From positions 1-56,000 of the forward strand of contig CANPVD010000041.1 in assembly GCA_947581615.1 (NCBI GenBank): a DNA stretch of 56,000 bases, read 5' to 3'. The position numbers were made by a program, and so were the translations under genes. Source of the DNA: Candidatus Humimonas hydrogenitrophica (GTDB lineage: Bacteria; Gemmatimonadota; Gemmatimonadetes; Palauibacterales; Palauibacteraceae). Positions 1-8,849 of the stretch are shown in pieces (within the stretch, counting starts at the first letter, position 1; each line of letters opens with the position of its first letter). The notes beneath the pieces were generated by a model, which ran no database searches, was not told the origin of the DNA, and saw only the letters and a program-made list of their open reading frames with translations.

Positions 1-34
1 CCGACCTGTGGCGGGCCACCGTGCCCGTGAGACT

Positions 35-91
35 CCCCACACCCTCGCAGTGCTTCTCCTGACTGACGAGGACCTTCTGCCGGGCTAAAGT
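35..91 (+). promoter_or_regulatory. Composite-type promoter of the ABC exporter operon
   Basis: A CCCCACA heptamer (35-41) is followed 23 bp later by CCTGACTGACG (58-68), then 17 bp, then the -10 TAAAGT (86-91). This fits the architecture repeated at nine other places in the window (YCCKACAGACR-N17-NANNNT with an upstream heptamer about 24 bp away), although the proximal element is the least perfect copy. CTGACG at 63-68 can also be read as an ordinary -35 box with a 17-bp spacer. It would therefore be a normal promoter even if the composite pattern were coincidental here. Confidence 0.5.
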
Positions 92-130
92 GGAGGTCGG
101 CGGAGGACCCACACCGAGGGAGGCCACACC

Positions 131-886
131 ATGGCCAGCCCGGCCACGCTCCAGGACCGCGAGCGCTCACGCTCGCATCCCGAGAACGCCGTGTTCAGGG
201 CCCGCTCCGTCTCCAAAGTCTATCACATGGGGGACGTGGACGTGCACGCCCTCCGGTCCGTGAACCTGGACCTGTTCGAAGGCGAGCTCGTGGTCATCCT
301 GGGAGCCTCGGGAAGCGGAAAGTCCACCCTCCTCAACATCCTGGGTGGTCTGGATGTACCGACGTCGGGCTCTGTCTGGTTCGAGGAGCACGATCTCACG
401 GAAGCCGACGACGCCTCTCTGACCCGATTCCGTCGCGAACACGTGGGCTTCGTGTTCCAGTTCTACAACCTGATCCCGAGCCTCACAGCGCGGGAGAACG
501 TGGCCCTGGTGACCGAGATAGCGGAGCGCCCCATGGCCCCCGACGAGGCGCTGTGCATGGTCGGGCTCGGGGAGAGAGTGCACCACTTTCCGGCCCAGAT
601 GTCGGGGGGCGAGCAGCAGCGGGTGGCCATCGCGCGGGCCATCGCCAAGCGCCCGGACGTGCTGCTGTGCGACGAGCCCACCGGGGCCCTGGACTACCAG
701 ACTGGCGTGCTGGTGCTGGAGGCGATCGAGCGGGTGAACCTCGAGCTGGGCACCACCACCGCGCTCATCACCCACAACGTTCCCATAGCCCGCATGGCGG
801 ACCGGGTGCTCCACATGTCGAGCGGTCGCATCGTCTCGGAGGATCGGAACGGGGTGAAGGCTCGCCCGCGCGAGCTCACCTGGTGA
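131..886 (+). CDS. ABC transporter ATP-binding protein (MacB/LolD-type exporter)
   Basis: A 251-residue nucleotide-binding subunit that powers an exporter with the two following genes. The Walker A motif GASGSGKST lies near residues 58-66. The Q-loop is in [10 protein letters not shown], the signature MSGGEQQR near 157, Walker [12 protein letters not shown] near 177, and the switch His in LITHN. The GGGAGG ribosome site at 117-122 supports the ATG at 131. The order ATPase, FtsX-type permease, HlyD-type adaptor is that of DevABC/MacAB-like exporters, which move lipids, peptides or toxic compounds out of the envelope. The substrate cannot be read from the sequence. Only 4 bp separate it from the permease. 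Confidence 0.93.
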   Translation: MASPATLQDRERSRSHPENAVFRARSVSKVYHMGDVDVHALRSVNLDLFEGELVVILGASGSGKSTLLNILGGLDVPTSGSVWFEEHDLTEADDASLTRFRREHVGFVFQFYNLIPSLTARENVALVTEIAERPMAPDEALCMVGLGERVHHFPAQMSGGEQQRVAIARAIAKRPDVLLCDEPTGALDYQTGVLVLEAIERVNLELGTTTALITHNVPIARMADRVLHMSSGRIVSEDRNGVKARPRELTW

Positions 887-890
887 CGCC

Positions 891-3257
891 GTGCGCTCCC
901 TGGACCGGAAGCTGGCCCGGGACCTCCTGAGGCTGTGGGCGCAGGTCCTCTCCATTGCGCTCGTGGTGGCCGCCGGGGTGGCGACGATCGTGCTGTTCCG
1001 CAGCGCGTTCGATTCCCTCGAGGCGTCGACGGAGCGCTTCTACCGCCAGGCGCGTTTCGCGGACGTGTGGGGACCGCTGAAACGAGCGCCGGAATTCCTC
1101 GCGCGGCGCATCGAGCGGATCGAGGGCGTGGCCGCCGTGGAGACCCGGATCGTGCTCGACGTGACCCTGGACGTACCGGGCGTCGTCGAGCCCGCCGTGG
1201 GGCGACTCGTGTCACTCCCCGACCGGGGCGAGCCTCGCATCGATCGCCTCCACCTGCTAGAGGGCCGGCTCCCGGAGACCGGTCGTCGCGAGGAGGCGGT
1301 CGTCAACGAGCAGTTCGCCCTGGCCAACCGTTTGGTGCTGGGCGACTCGGTGGGGGCGGTGATCAACGGGCGGTGGGAGCGGATACGGATCGTGGGCATG
1401 GCGATGTCGCCCGAATACGTCTACCCGCTGGGCCCCGGCGGGGCGTACGCCACGGACAACACGCTGTTCGGCGTGTTCTGGATGCGGCGCCGGGCGCTGG
1501 CGGCCGCCTACGACGCCGAGGGCGCGTTCAACGAGGTGTCCCTCAGGCTCGCCCCCGGATCCAGCGAGGATGCGGTGATCTCCGACCTGGACCGGATCCT
1601 GGCCCCGTACGGTGGAATCGGGGCCTACGGCCGGGAGGACCAGCCCTCGAACCGGGTGATAGAGGATGAGGTGGAGCAGAACCGCGCCACGGGAACTGTG
1701 GTGCCGGCCATGATCCTGGGGGTCGCGGCCTTTCTGCTCAGCGTGGTGCTGGGACGCATGGTGGTCGCCGAGCGCGAGCAGATCGGGGTTCTCAAGGCGT
1801 TCGGGTACCGGAACCGGGATCTGGGATGGCACTACCTGCGCTTCGCGCTCGCGGCCGTGCTGCTCGGCTCGCTGATCGGCATCGGGGCGGGCGTGTGGCT
1901 GGGCGGCGGACTCGTGCGGTTGTACGGAGAGTATTTCCGACTGCCCGACCTGAAGTACCGGGCCAGCTGGGGTCTGGTGCTCGGAGCGGTGGCCATCAGC
2001 GGGCTCGCGGCAGCCGTGGGGGCGTTGGGGGCCGTGCGGCGGGTGGTCCGGCTGCCTCCGGCCGAGGCGATGCGGCCCGAGCCTCCGGCCCGCTTCGCCC
2101 GCGGCTGGATCGAGCGGGTCCTCCCCGCGCGTACGCTGTCGACCTCCGGTCGCATCGTACTGCGCAACCTGACGCGGCGGCCCTTCCGCACCGGCGTGTC
2201 CGTACTGGGAGTCGGGCTCGCGGCCGCCCTCATCTTCGGGACGCTCTTCTTCTACGACGCGTTCCGCTACACCTTCGACCTTCAGTTCGCGGTCGCCCAG
2301 CGCCAGAGCCTCACGGTGCTGCTCAACGCCCCGCGATCGGACGCGGTGAGGCACGATCTCCGGCACCTGGCGGGCGTGCGGCGGGTGGAGCCCTTCCGCG
2401 CGGTCCCGGTCCGACTGCGGTCCGGACACCGCATGCGGCAGCTCGCCCTCCTCGGCCTCGAGCCTACGCCGAAGCTGAGCCGGGTGGTCGACCGGGACGG
2501 CCGTGCGATCGCGACTCCGGAGACCGGAGTGCTGGTGAGTGCCATCCTAGCCCGCATGCTGGGCGTGCGTCCGGGAGACTCGGTCCGGGTCGAGGTGCTG
2601 GAGGGCCGCCGTCCCGTCGTCCGACTGCCGGTGGCCGGAACGGTGGACGACCTGTTCGGGATCAACGCCTACATGGATCGGCGGGCCCTGTCGAGACTGC
2701 TCGGCGAGGGGCCGACGGTGTCGGGAGCGCACCTGGCCGTGGACGCCCCGATCCTGGAACCGTTGCAGTCGCGGCTCAAACGAATCCCGCGGGTGGCCGG
2801 CGTGAGCTCTCCGGCGGCCATGCTCCGCCACTTCGAGGAGAGCATGGCCGAGAGTCTCGACACGACGCTCCTGATCGTGTCGATCTTCGCGGCCATCATC
2901 GCAGTGGGTGTCATCTACAACGGAGCCAGGATCGCCCTCTCCGAGCGGGGACGGGAGCTGGCCAGCCTCCGCGTGCTCGGCTTCACGAGGCACGAGATCG
3001 CCGTGATCCTGCTCGGTGAGCAGGGCGTGATCACGGCGCTGGCGATTCCGGCCGGCTTCGGCCTGGGCCTGGTCTATTGCCTGGCGTGGATCCTGTCCCT
3101 GAACGGCGAAAGCTACCGCATTCCCATTGTGTTCGCGGCCGCCAGCATCGTGTGGACGGGGCTCATCATCCTCGGCATAGCGGCCCTTACCGGAGCGGCG
3201 GTCTGGAGGCGCCTCAAGCACCTGGACCTGATCGGGGTCCTCAAGACCCGTGAGTGA
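891..3257 (+). CDS. FtsX-type ABC exporter permease
   Basis: A 788-residue inner-membrane permease starting at GTG, 4 bp after the ATPase stop. One transmembrane helix near residues 15-40 precedes a long extracytoplasmic domain. A three-helix FtsX block follows at about 267-397. A fourth single helix lies near 434, then a second extracytoplasmic domain, and a final FtsX block at about 657-780 containing [15 protein letters not shown]. This duplicated arrangement fits large MacB-superfamily exporters, not importers. It should pair with the ATPase upstream and the adaptor downstream. The substrate is unknown. Confidence 0.9.
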   Translation: MRSLDRKLARDLLRLWAQVLSIALVVAAGVATIVLFRSAFDSLEASTERFYRQARFADVWGPLKRAPEFLARRIERIEGVAAVETRIVLDVTLDVPGVVEPAVGRLVSLPDRGEPRIDRLHLLEGRLPETGRREEAVVNEQFALANRLVLGDSVGAVINGRWERIRIVGMAMSPEYVYPLGPGGAYATDNTLFGVFWMRRRALAAAYDAEGAFNEVSLRLAPGSSEDAVISDLDRILAPYGGIGAYGREDQPSNRVIEDEVEQNRATGTVVPAMILGVAAFLLSVVLGRMVVAEREQIGVLKAFGYRNRDLGWHYLRFALAAVLLGSLIGIGAGVWLGGGLVRLYGEYFRLPDLKYRASWGLVLGAVAISGLAAAVGALGAVRRVVRLPPAEAMRPEPPARFARGWIERVLPARTLSTSGRIVLRNLTRRPFRTGVSVLGVGLAAALIFGTLFFYDAFRYTFDLQFAVAQRQSLTVLLNAPRSDAVRHDLRHLAGVRRVEPFRAVPVRLRSGHRMRQLALLGLEPTPKLSRVVDRDGRAIATPETGVLVSAILARMLGVRPGDSVRVEVLEGRRPVVRLPVAGTVDDLFGINAYMDRRALSRLLGEGPTVSGAHLAVDAPILEPLQSRLKRIPRVAGVSSPAAMLRHFEESMAESLDTTLLIVSIFAAIIAVGVIYNGARIALSERGRELASLRVLGFTRHEIAVILLGEQGVITALAIPAGFGLGLVYCLAWILSLNGESYRIPIVFAAASIVWTGLIILGIAALTGAAVWRRLKHLDLIGVLKTRE

Positions 3258-3273
3258 ATAGAGAGAGGGCGGC

Positions 3274-4584
3274 ATGGAGACCCAGCAGGTGGACGTGGAG
3301 ACCCGGCGGCGGCGGGGAAACGGGGCGGGGCGGGATGGCCCGCCGCCGCCCGACGTGAGCCGGGAGGCGGAGCAGGCGACCGCGGGTACGGCTGCGCTCG
3401 AAGCGCGTCCATGGGCCCGGTGGAGGCGTCGCCTCGTCTACGCCACGGCGGAGCTCGTGCTGGCCGCGGCCGCGGTGTGGGCCCTGCGGCCCTCGCCGGT
3501 GGCGATCGAGACCGGAATCGTGGACCGAGGCTCGCTCCGCGCTACGGTGAGCGAGGAGGGTACGACCCGGCTCCTGGACCGGTACCGAATCGCGGCGCCG
3601 GTGACCGGCCGACTGCTGCGGCTCGAGCTCTCGGAGGGAGACAGAGTCGAGGCCGGGCAGGTCGTGGCCCGCATCGCCTCTCCGCCACTGGATCCGAGGA
3701 CCGGCGTGGCCGCGCGGGCCCGCGTCACCTCGGCGGAGGCGGCCCTACGCCAGGCCATGGCGGCGCTCGAGCATGCCCGCTCCCTGTCGGAGCAAGCCGA
3801 CCGGGAGCTGCCGCGGCGCCGCGAGCTGGCGGCCGCCGGGGCGATCAGCCCCGAGGCGTTGGAGCAGGCCCAGGTGCTGGCGGCCACGCGCCACCGGGAG
3901 ATCCAGGTAGCCGAGGCAGCGGTGGGGGCAGCGGAGTCCGAAGTGGCGGCGGCGAAAGCCGGGGTGATGGATGCCACCCCGGTCGGGGCTTCCTCGGTCG
4001 TCGAGGTCCGCTCGCCGGTGTCCGGCCGGGTGCTCCGGGTCCCGGAGGCGAGCGAGCGGGCGGTGGCTGCCGGCGAGGGTCTGGTCGACGTGGGCGACAC
4101 GGAATCGATCGAGATCGTGTCCGAGGTCCTGTCGACCGACGCCGTGCGGATTCGGCCCGGCATTCCGGTTCTCGTGGAGGACTGGGGCGGCGACGATGTG
4201 CTGCGCGGCCAGGTCACCGGCGTCGAGCCGGAGGCGTTCACGAAGGTGTCGGCCCTCGGCGTCCAGGAGCAGCGGGTGCGCGTCACCGGCGAGATTCCGG
4301 TCGTGCCGCCGGGCCTGGGCGTGGGCTACCGGGTGGAAATCCGCTTCGTGGTGTGGCAGGCGGAGGACGTGGTCCGGATTCCGGCGGGAGCCCTCTTCCG
4401 GCGTGGCGAGGCATGGAGGGTGTTCGTGGTGGAGGGTGGCCGCGCTCGGGGCCGCCAGGTCGACGTCGGCGAACGCGGAGAGGACCGGGCGGAGGTACGC
4501 GGCGGACTGCATCCGGGGGATCGCGTGATCCTATATCCCTCCGATCGCGTGGAGGAAGGCGTGCGCGTGCGAGAGCGCGAGTGA
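3274..4584 (+). CDS. HlyD-family periplasmic adaptor of the ABC exporter
   Basis: A 436-residue membrane-fusion protein, the third gene of the exporter operon, 16 bp after the permease. After a basic cytoplasmic N-terminus there is one transmembrane helix near residues 52-70. A lipoyl-like half follows (RIAAPVTGRLLRLELSEGD), then an Ala/Glu-rich coiled-coil hairpin at about 145-225, the second lipoyl half, and a beta-barrel domain. ATG 3274 has a GAGAGAGGG ribosome site. It should link the permease to an outer-membrane exit duct. No TolC gene adjoins it; the TolC at 40064 belongs to a different operon, so any sharing is a guess. Confidence 0.88.
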   Translation: METQQVDVETRRRRGNGAGRDGPPPPDVSREAEQATAGTAALEARPWARWRRRLVYATAELVLAAAAVWALRPSPVAIETGIVDRGSLRATVSEEGTTRLLDRYRIAAPVTGRLLRLELSEGDRVEAGQVVARIASPPLDPRTGVAARARVTSAEAALRQAMAALEHARSLSEQADRELPRRRELAAAGAISPEALEQAQVLAATRHREIQVAEAAVGAAESEVAAAKAGVMDATPVGASSVVEVRSPVSGRVLRVPEASERAVAAGEGLVDVGDTESIEIVSEVLSTDAVRIRPGIPVLVEDWGGDDVLRGQVTGVEPEAFTKVSALGVQEQRVRVTGEIPVVPPGLGVGYRVEIRFVVWQAEDVVRIPAGALFRRGEAWRVFVVEGGRARGRQVDVGERGEDRAEVRGGLHPGDRVILYPSDRVEEGVRVRERE

Positions 4585-4684
4585 GCGGCTCGGCCCGTTC
4601 GGCTCCGCGCTCCGGTACCGGAAGGCCGCCTTGCAGGAACTCCGCGCGGCTGGCCGGGAGAGGCGACCTACCGGCCCGGCGATC

Positions 4685-4742
4685 CCCTACACCCGGGGCG
4701 GGGATTCCCCCGACAGTGGGCCGCAGCCTCGACCCCGACCTT
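4685..4742 (+). promoter_or_regulatory. Composite promoter of the nitroreductase-HPF operon
   Basis: Heptamers CCCTACA (4685-4691) and CCCGACA (4709-4715) are exactly 24 bp apart. GACCTT at 4737-4742 starts 28 bp after the second, matching the NANNNT -10 position of the other promoters of this class. A palindrome-like GCGGGG-N5-CCCGAC (4698-4714) overlaps the second heptamer. The expected transcription start near 4749 rules out earlier in-frame starts for the nitroreductase. Confidence 0.6.
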
Positions 4743-4829
4743 GAAACCACACGGACGAAGTGCATCGGTGCACACGCCACGCTGGCGCCGCGGAGTCCTG
4801 GCGATGAGCTCCTGATCACCGTTCCGGCG

Positions 4830-5288
4830 GTGCTCACGTCGGCGGCGACCCGGGGGCGCGAGAGCTTTGTCGTCCGACTCCCGGCACCTGTCGACACCTT
4901 GAGCGCACCGTTGTCGGAGGCCCTTCTGCAACGTCGATCGGCGCGGGCTTTCAGCGCTCGGCCGCTCGACATGGAGCAGATCGTCACGCTCCTATGGGCG
5001 GCCCTGGGCCTCCGCGGCACAGAGGGCCGACGCACCGGTGGTCGTACCCTGGCGGCCGACGTGAGGCTGACCGCGAGCCAGGACGGCCAGCCGGCGCCGC
5101 GGTACGTGTGGATCGAGACGGGCGCTGCCGCCGAGAAAATCTACCGGCAGGCCGCCGCGCTCGGGCTCGGAACCGTGCTGGTCGGAGCCTTCGACGGTGA
5201 AGCGGTCGAGCGGGCCCTCGGGCTCCCGGAGCGCCTGGAGCCCGTGGTCCTGATGCCGGTCGGGACGACGGACGACGGCGGCCGCTGA
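4830..5288 (+). CDS. Shortened SagB-like nitroreductase
   Basis: About 152 residues from a GTG at 4830; the start is uncertain because no good ribosome site is visible. The N-terminal part has QRRSARAF, the FMN-phosphate-binding signature of nitroreductases, followed by a helix with LLWAALGLRG. The C-terminal part, IYRQAAALGLGTVLVGAF then ALGLPERLEPVVLMPVG, is typical of SagB/ThcOx-type oxidoreductases. Between them family members usually have about 80 residues (the SAGALYP strand and FMN loop); here there are about 27. The protein thus looks internally shortened and may not turn over substrate. It lies 26 bp before the HPF gene, under a composite promoter. Nitroreductase-like proteins are a hallmark of DosR-type dormancy regulons. 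Confidence 0.6.
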   Translation: MLTSAATRGRESFVVRLPAPVDTLSAPLSEALLQRRSARAFSARPLDMEQIVTLLWAALGLRGTEGRRTGGRTLAADVRLTASQDGQPAPRYVWIETGAAAEKIYRQAAALGLGTVLVGAFDGEAVERALGLPERLEPVVLMPVGTTDDGGR

Positions 5289-5314
5289 GGTCTTCCCGTA
5301 CCGAGGATGTGATC

Positions 5315-5911
5315 ATGGAAACCGTTCCCGAGATCAGCTTCCGGAACCTCGAGTCCACACCGGCCCTCAGGGCCCAGATCGACGAGGAGATCGGGCGCCT
5401 GGAGCGCTTCTTCGACGGGATCACCAGCTGCCACGTCATGGTGGAGGTCCCCAATCCGCGTCGTCGGGAGGGCAATCTCTACCACGTCCGCATCGAGGTG
5501 CGCGTGCCCGGCACCGAGGTTGTCGTCAGCCGCGAGCCACCGGCGCAGCAGAAGCGCGAAGAGCTCCGGGTGGCCGTGACGGAGGCCTTCGACGCCATGG
5601 TCCGCCAGCTCGAGGACTACGTGCGCAAGCTGCGCGGCCAGGTCAAGTCGCGTGAGGAGCTTCCGCGGGGCCGGGTCGCACGACTGTTCACGTACGAGGG
5701 CTATGGCTTCATCGAGACCCCCGAGGGCGAGGAATACTACTTCCATCGGAACAGCGTGCTGAGCGGGGCCTTCGACGACCTGGAGATCGGCACGCCGGTT
5801 CGTTTTGCGGTCGAGGAGGGGGTGGAGGGGCCTCAGGCCAGCACCGTGCATGTCCTGGGCGGTCCCGCCGTGCCGGCGGGTGAGGCACGGTCCGAAGGAG
5901 AGGACGCGTAG
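5315..5911 (+). CDS. HPF/RaiA ribosome-hibernation domain fused to a cold-shock domain
   Basis: A 198-residue protein. Residues ~1-105 match the HPF/RaiA fold (PEISFRNLESTPALRAQIDE... HVRIEVRVPG... TEAFDAMVRQLEDY), which binds the 30S subunit and stalls idle ribosomes. Residues ~120-185 look like a cold-shock/S1-like beta-barrel: GRVARLFTYEGYGFIET, then EEYYFHRNSV in the place of the second RNA-binding motif. Standard HPF either stops after the first domain or carries a different dimerisation tail, so this is an unusual domain pairing. The ATG at 5315 has GAGG at 5303-5306; GTG 5309 is the alternative. It probably shares the operon of the shortened nitroreductase. Confidence 0.85.
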   Translation: METVPEISFRNLESTPALRAQIDEEIGRLERFFDGITSCHVMVEVPNPRRREGNLYHVRIEVRVPGTEVVVSREPPAQQKREELRVAVTEAFDAMVRQLEDYVRKLRGQVKSREELPRGRVARLFTYEGYGFIETPEGEEYYFHRNSVLSGAFDDLEIGTPVRFAVEEGVEGPQASTVHVLGGPAVPAGEARSEGEDA

Positions 5912-5967
5912 CGGCTCCCCGGGCTCTGGTCCGGACGCCGGCGTGTCGCCCGGTGGTCCGGGGGTGC

Positions 5968-6657
5968 TCAGAGCGGGCCCGGCGTGCTACGCGGCCGGGC
6001 CTCTTCGTCCCAGGCTCGCTCGAGCAGGGCCCGGACCTCGTCGTCGCCCAGCTGGGGGAAGTCCAGGTACCAGACGCCGACGGCGAAGAAGGGCACGGGC
6101 TGGACCGGGCACACGACCAGGTCCGCATCGCGTCGCAGGACGGACAGAATCGCCGGACTCGCCACCGGCACGGCGACGACGACGCGCTCCGGATCGAGCG
6201 CCCGGACGGCCTGTACGGCCGACAGCATGGAAGAGCCGGTCTCGACGCCGTCGTCCACCAGGATCGCGGTCCGGCCGTGGAGGCGCAGGCGGCCCCGAAG
6301 CCCGCGGTAGACGTTCTCGCGGCGACGGATCTCGGCCCGCTCCCGGCGCTCCACCTCCGCGAGGGTGCGCCGATCCATGCGGGCCCGGGAGAGCATCTCG
6401 GCGTCGAGAACGCGGCCCCCCCCCGAGGCGACCGCGCCCATCGTGGACTCCGGTCGGCCCGGGAGACTGAGCTTGCGGACGACCATTACGTCGAGCGGAG
6501 CCCCGAGGAGCCGGGCCACCTCTAGGCCCACGGGCACACCACCGCGGGGCAGGGCGAGCACGATGGGGTCCACCAGCTCCGGAAGTGCGTCCCGCAACGC
6601 GGTGGCCAGCAGGACTCCGGCCCGGGAGCGACTCTGGTAGGGAGCGGCCTGACTCAT
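5968..6657 (-). CDS. Phosphoribosyltransferase-domain protein (stress-regulon type)
   Basis: A 229-residue PRTase-fold protein. The PRPP-binding loop is seen as AILVDDGVETGSSM. An N-terminal PIVLALPRGGVPVGLEVA and VVRKLSLPGRPESTMGAV are typical of the ComF/PRTase-like proteins found beside USP and CBS genes. The mycobacterial DosR-regulon protein Rv0571c carries a related domain. The real base or substrate of this group is not established. ATG 6657 is chosen because the composite promoter on this strand puts the transcript start near 6758. It is divergent from rtcB and convergent with the HPF gene. Confidence 0.85.
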   Translation of the reverse strand: MSQAAPYQSRSRAGVLLATALRDALPELVDPIVLALPRGGVPVGLEVARLLGAPLDVMVVRKLSLPGRPESTMGAVASGGGRVLDAEMLSRARMDRRTLAEVERRERAEIRRRENVYRGLRGRLRLHGRTAILVDDGVETGSSMLSAVQAVRALDPERVVVAVPVASPAILSVLRRDADLVVCPVQPVPFFAVGVWYLDFPQLGDDEVRALLERAWDEEARPRSTPGPL

Positions 6658-6764
6658 TGCACCGGACCGGCTGCGGGGAGGGTCCAGGATCGTTGGCACG
6701 ACGACCGGCGGTCTGCCGATCGCGGGCCTCGACGCATCGATGCGAGCGACAGGGCCCGTATGAC

Positions 6765-6822
6765 AGGGTAGCCGACCGGGCCCATCCTGTCTGTCGGGGC
6801 GCCGCCGGACCGGGGTGTGGGA
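6765..6822 (-). promoter_or_regulatory. Composite promoter of the phosphoribosyltransferase gene
   Basis: Read on the minus strand, TCCCACA (6822-6816) and CCCGACAGACA (6798-6788) are 24 bp apart. A -10 box TACCCT starts at 6770, exactly 28 bp after the second heptamer, with a 17-bp spacer after CAGACA. The distal heptamer overlaps the imperfect palindrome GTGGGA-N5-CCCGCT at 6817-6833. This gives a leader of about 100 nt before ATG 6657. Confidence 0.72.
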
Positions 6823-6943
6823 GATTCCCCGCTGCCGACCGGGCGGCGACGTCCCCGTCGCGCGCCCGCAGCGCCTTCCTGGAAGCGACCGGTCGGGAAG
6901 CGCGGGAGGAATGGGGCTCATGGGGAGCCGGAGGCGGTCTGCC

Positions 6944-8413
6944 ATGGACACGACGCTCGCACCCGAGACGCTGGAGCTGACACGACTCGACGACCACCGG
7001 TGGCTCCTGCCGCGCCGTGATCCCATGCGGGTCGACGGGATCGTGTACGCCGACGACCGCCTCATCGAGGACGTCCGCCACGACGAATCGCTGCGCCAGG
7101 TGGCCAACGTCGCCTGCCTGCCGGGCATCGTCGGCCGCTCCATCGGGATGCCGGACATCCACTGGGGCTATGGCTTCCCGATCGGGGGGGTGGCGGCCTT
7201 CGATCCAGAGCAGGGCGGGGTGGTGAGCCCCGGGGGTGTCGGCTACGACATCAACTGCGGCGTGAGGCTCCTGCGCTCGGACCTGACCGAGGCGGACGTC
7301 CGCCCGCGGCTCGAGCCCCTGATGAACCAGGTCATGCGCGACGTGCCCTCCGGCGTCGGCTCGCACCACCGTGGCGGTGGGCTGCCGGACGAGGCGCTGG
7401 AATCCGTGCTGACCGGCGGGGTGCCGTGGGCCGTGGAGGCGCGGGGCTGGGGTGTTCCCGCCGACCTGGCGCGAATCGAGAGCGGCGGCGTGCTTCCGGG
7501 GGCCGACCCGAGCCGGGTCAGTGCCAGAGCCATGGACCGGGGGCGCGATCAGCTGGGAAGCGTCGGCTCCGGGAACCACTTCATCGAGGTGGGCTACGTC
7601 GACCGGGTGTTCGACGAGCCGGCGGCGGCCGCGCTCGGTCTCGAGGAAGGGACGGTCACGGTGCTCATCCACTCGGGCTCGCGAGGCCTGGGTCACCAGG
7701 TATGCACCGATTACCTGGAGGTGATGCTGGACGCGGTGGCCGAGTATGGAATCGCGCTCCCCGACCGGCAGCTCGCCTGCGCGCCGCTGGACTCCCCACA
7801 GGCCAGGGACTACCTGGCCGCCATGGCGGCGGCGGCCAACTTCGCGTTCGTGAACCGGCAGCGCATGGCCCACCTGGTCCGGGGCGCCTTCGAGCGCGTG
7901 CTCGAACGACGGTGGGAGGCGCTGGGCCTGGGGCTCGTCTACGACGTGGCCCACAACAACGCCAAGTGGGAGACGCACCTCGTGGACGGCCGGGAGCGGC
8001 GCCTGTGCGTGCACCGCAAGGGAGCCACGCGGGCCTTCCCGCCGGGGCATCCGGACCTGGACCCCAGGTATGCCGCGGTAGGACAACCTGTCCTAATTCC
8101 GGGGGACATGGGACGCTACTCCTACGTTCTGGTCGGCACCCGGCGGGCGTTCGAGGAGACGTTCGGTTCGTGCTGCCACGGCGCCGGACGGCGCATGAGC
8201 CGCACGCAGGCCAGGAAGGCCGCCGGGAGTCGCGCCCTGAAGCGCGAGTTCCGCGAGCGGGGGATCGAGGTGCGGGCGGCATCGCGGGCGACGATCGCCG
8301 AGGAGCTTCCGGAATCGTACAAGGACGTGGCCGAGGTGGTCGAGGTCGTCCACCGGGCGGGCATCGGGCGTAAGGTGGCTCGCCTTCGGCCCATGGGCGT
8401 GCTCAAGGGTTGA
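6944..8413 (+). CDS. rtcB: RNA-splicing ligase RtcB
   Basis: A 489-residue GTP/Mn2+-dependent RNA ligase joining 2',3'-cyclic phosphate (or 3'-phosphate) and 5'-OH ends, used in RNA repair. Diagnostic motifs are GYDINCGVRLL (metal-binding Asp and Cys), GSVGSGNHFIEV, HSGSRGLGHQV, AHNNAKWETH, HRKGATRAFPPGHP, and SCCHGAGRRMSR, whose His takes the GMP. The set is complete, so the enzyme should be active. No archease or rtcA gene is next to it. ATG 6944 has GGAGGCGG upstream; ATG 6911 is an alternative start. It diverges from a regulon-type phosphoribosyltransferase, but I found no composite promoter on its own strand. Confidence 0.95.
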   Translation: MDTTLAPETLELTRLDDHRWLLPRRDPMRVDGIVYADDRLIEDVRHDESLRQVANVACLPGIVGRSIGMPDIHWGYGFPIGGVAAFDPEQGGVVSPGGVGYDINCGVRLLRSDLTEADVRPRLEPLMNQVMRDVPSGVGSHHRGGGLPDEALESVLTGGVPWAVEARGWGVPADLARIESGGVLPGADPSRVSARAMDRGRDQLGSVGSGNHFIEVGYVDRVFDEPAAAALGLEEGTVTVLIHSGSRGLGHQVCTDYLEVMLDAVAEYGIALPDRQLACAPLDSPQARDYLAAMAAAANFAFVNRQRMAHLVRGAFERVLERRWEALGLGLVYDVAHNNAKWETHLVDGRERRLCVHRKGATRAFPPGHPDLDPRYAAVGQPVLIPGDMGRYSYVLVGTRRAFEETFGSCCHGAGRRMSRTQARKAAGSRALKREFRERGIEVRAASRATIAEELPESYKDVAEVVEVVHRAGIGRKVARLRPMGVLKG

Positions 8414-8467
8414 GCCGCCGCCCGCGCCGCCCGCCGCCGGCCTCGACTACGCGGCACAGTCCGACCG

Positions 8468-8548
8468 GCCTACCTCCTACGGCCCCTTCCTCCCCACGGC
8501 GGGGAGGGGAATGGCCCTACAGACGGGGGGACGCCCAGGGATGAACTT
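8468..8548 (+). promoter_or_regulatory. Composite promoter upstream of the small ORF at 8594
   Basis: Three heptamers, GCCTACC (8468), CCCCACG (8492) and CCCTACAGACG (8515-8525), lie 24 and 23 bp apart. GAACTT at 8543-8548 occupies the -10 position, 28 bp after the start of the last heptamer. The -10 is of the weaker GANCTT kind also seen at 4737 and, on the minus strand, at 27312. The only gene it can drive is the small ORF starting at 8594. Confidence 0.55.
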
Positions 8549-8593
8549 CCGTGTCGTCTACGGACGTGGAGTCCGCGGACGAAACGGAGGACC

Positions 8594-8791
8594 ATGAACC
8601 TATCTGCGATCCTGCTGAACAGCGGCTGGTCGGGGCCCGTGGCCCGGCTCGACGAAGACGACCCTCCGGGCGGTCCGCCCCGTGGAGCGCCCGGCGTGGA
8701 CGGAGGATCCGATCCTCGCGAGCCGGACGACCCGGAGCGGGAGAGGGAGTCCCCGCCGGTCGTCCGGGCGCCGGGCAAGCTCACCTGGTGA
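8594..8791 (+). CDS. Small Pro/Gly/Asp-rich hypothetical protein
   Basis: A 65-residue ORF not recognised as any family. After a short hydrophobic start (MNLSAILLNSGWSG) the rest is rich in Pro, Gly, Asp, Glu and Arg and is probably disordered. Support for reality comes from the ACGGAGGACC ribosome site with about 5 bp spacing before ATG 8594, and from a composite promoter about 45 bp upstream. Against it are low sequence complexity and the absence of a known relative. If real, it belongs to the dormancy-type regulon proposed for this window. Confidence 0.45.
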   Translation: MNLSAILLNSGWSGPVARLDEDDPPGGPPRGAPGVDGGSDPREPDDPERERESPPVVRAPGKLTW

Positions 8792-8849
8792 GGATCGAGA
8801 GCGCCGGCCCTGCGGCGGTCGGCGCCCGCCGTTCGCCCGCGCAGCCGGG

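Noticed and set aside
3411-4829. Upstream extension of the nitroreductase frame through the HlyD gene
   Set aside because: The first ~400 codons are a shifted reading of the adaptor gene; a promoter at 4685-4742 marks the true unit.
5987-8086. Minus-strand open frame spanning the phosphoribosyltransferase, the divergent promoter and rtcB
   Set aside because: It would cross two good genes in other frames and has no recognisable domain.
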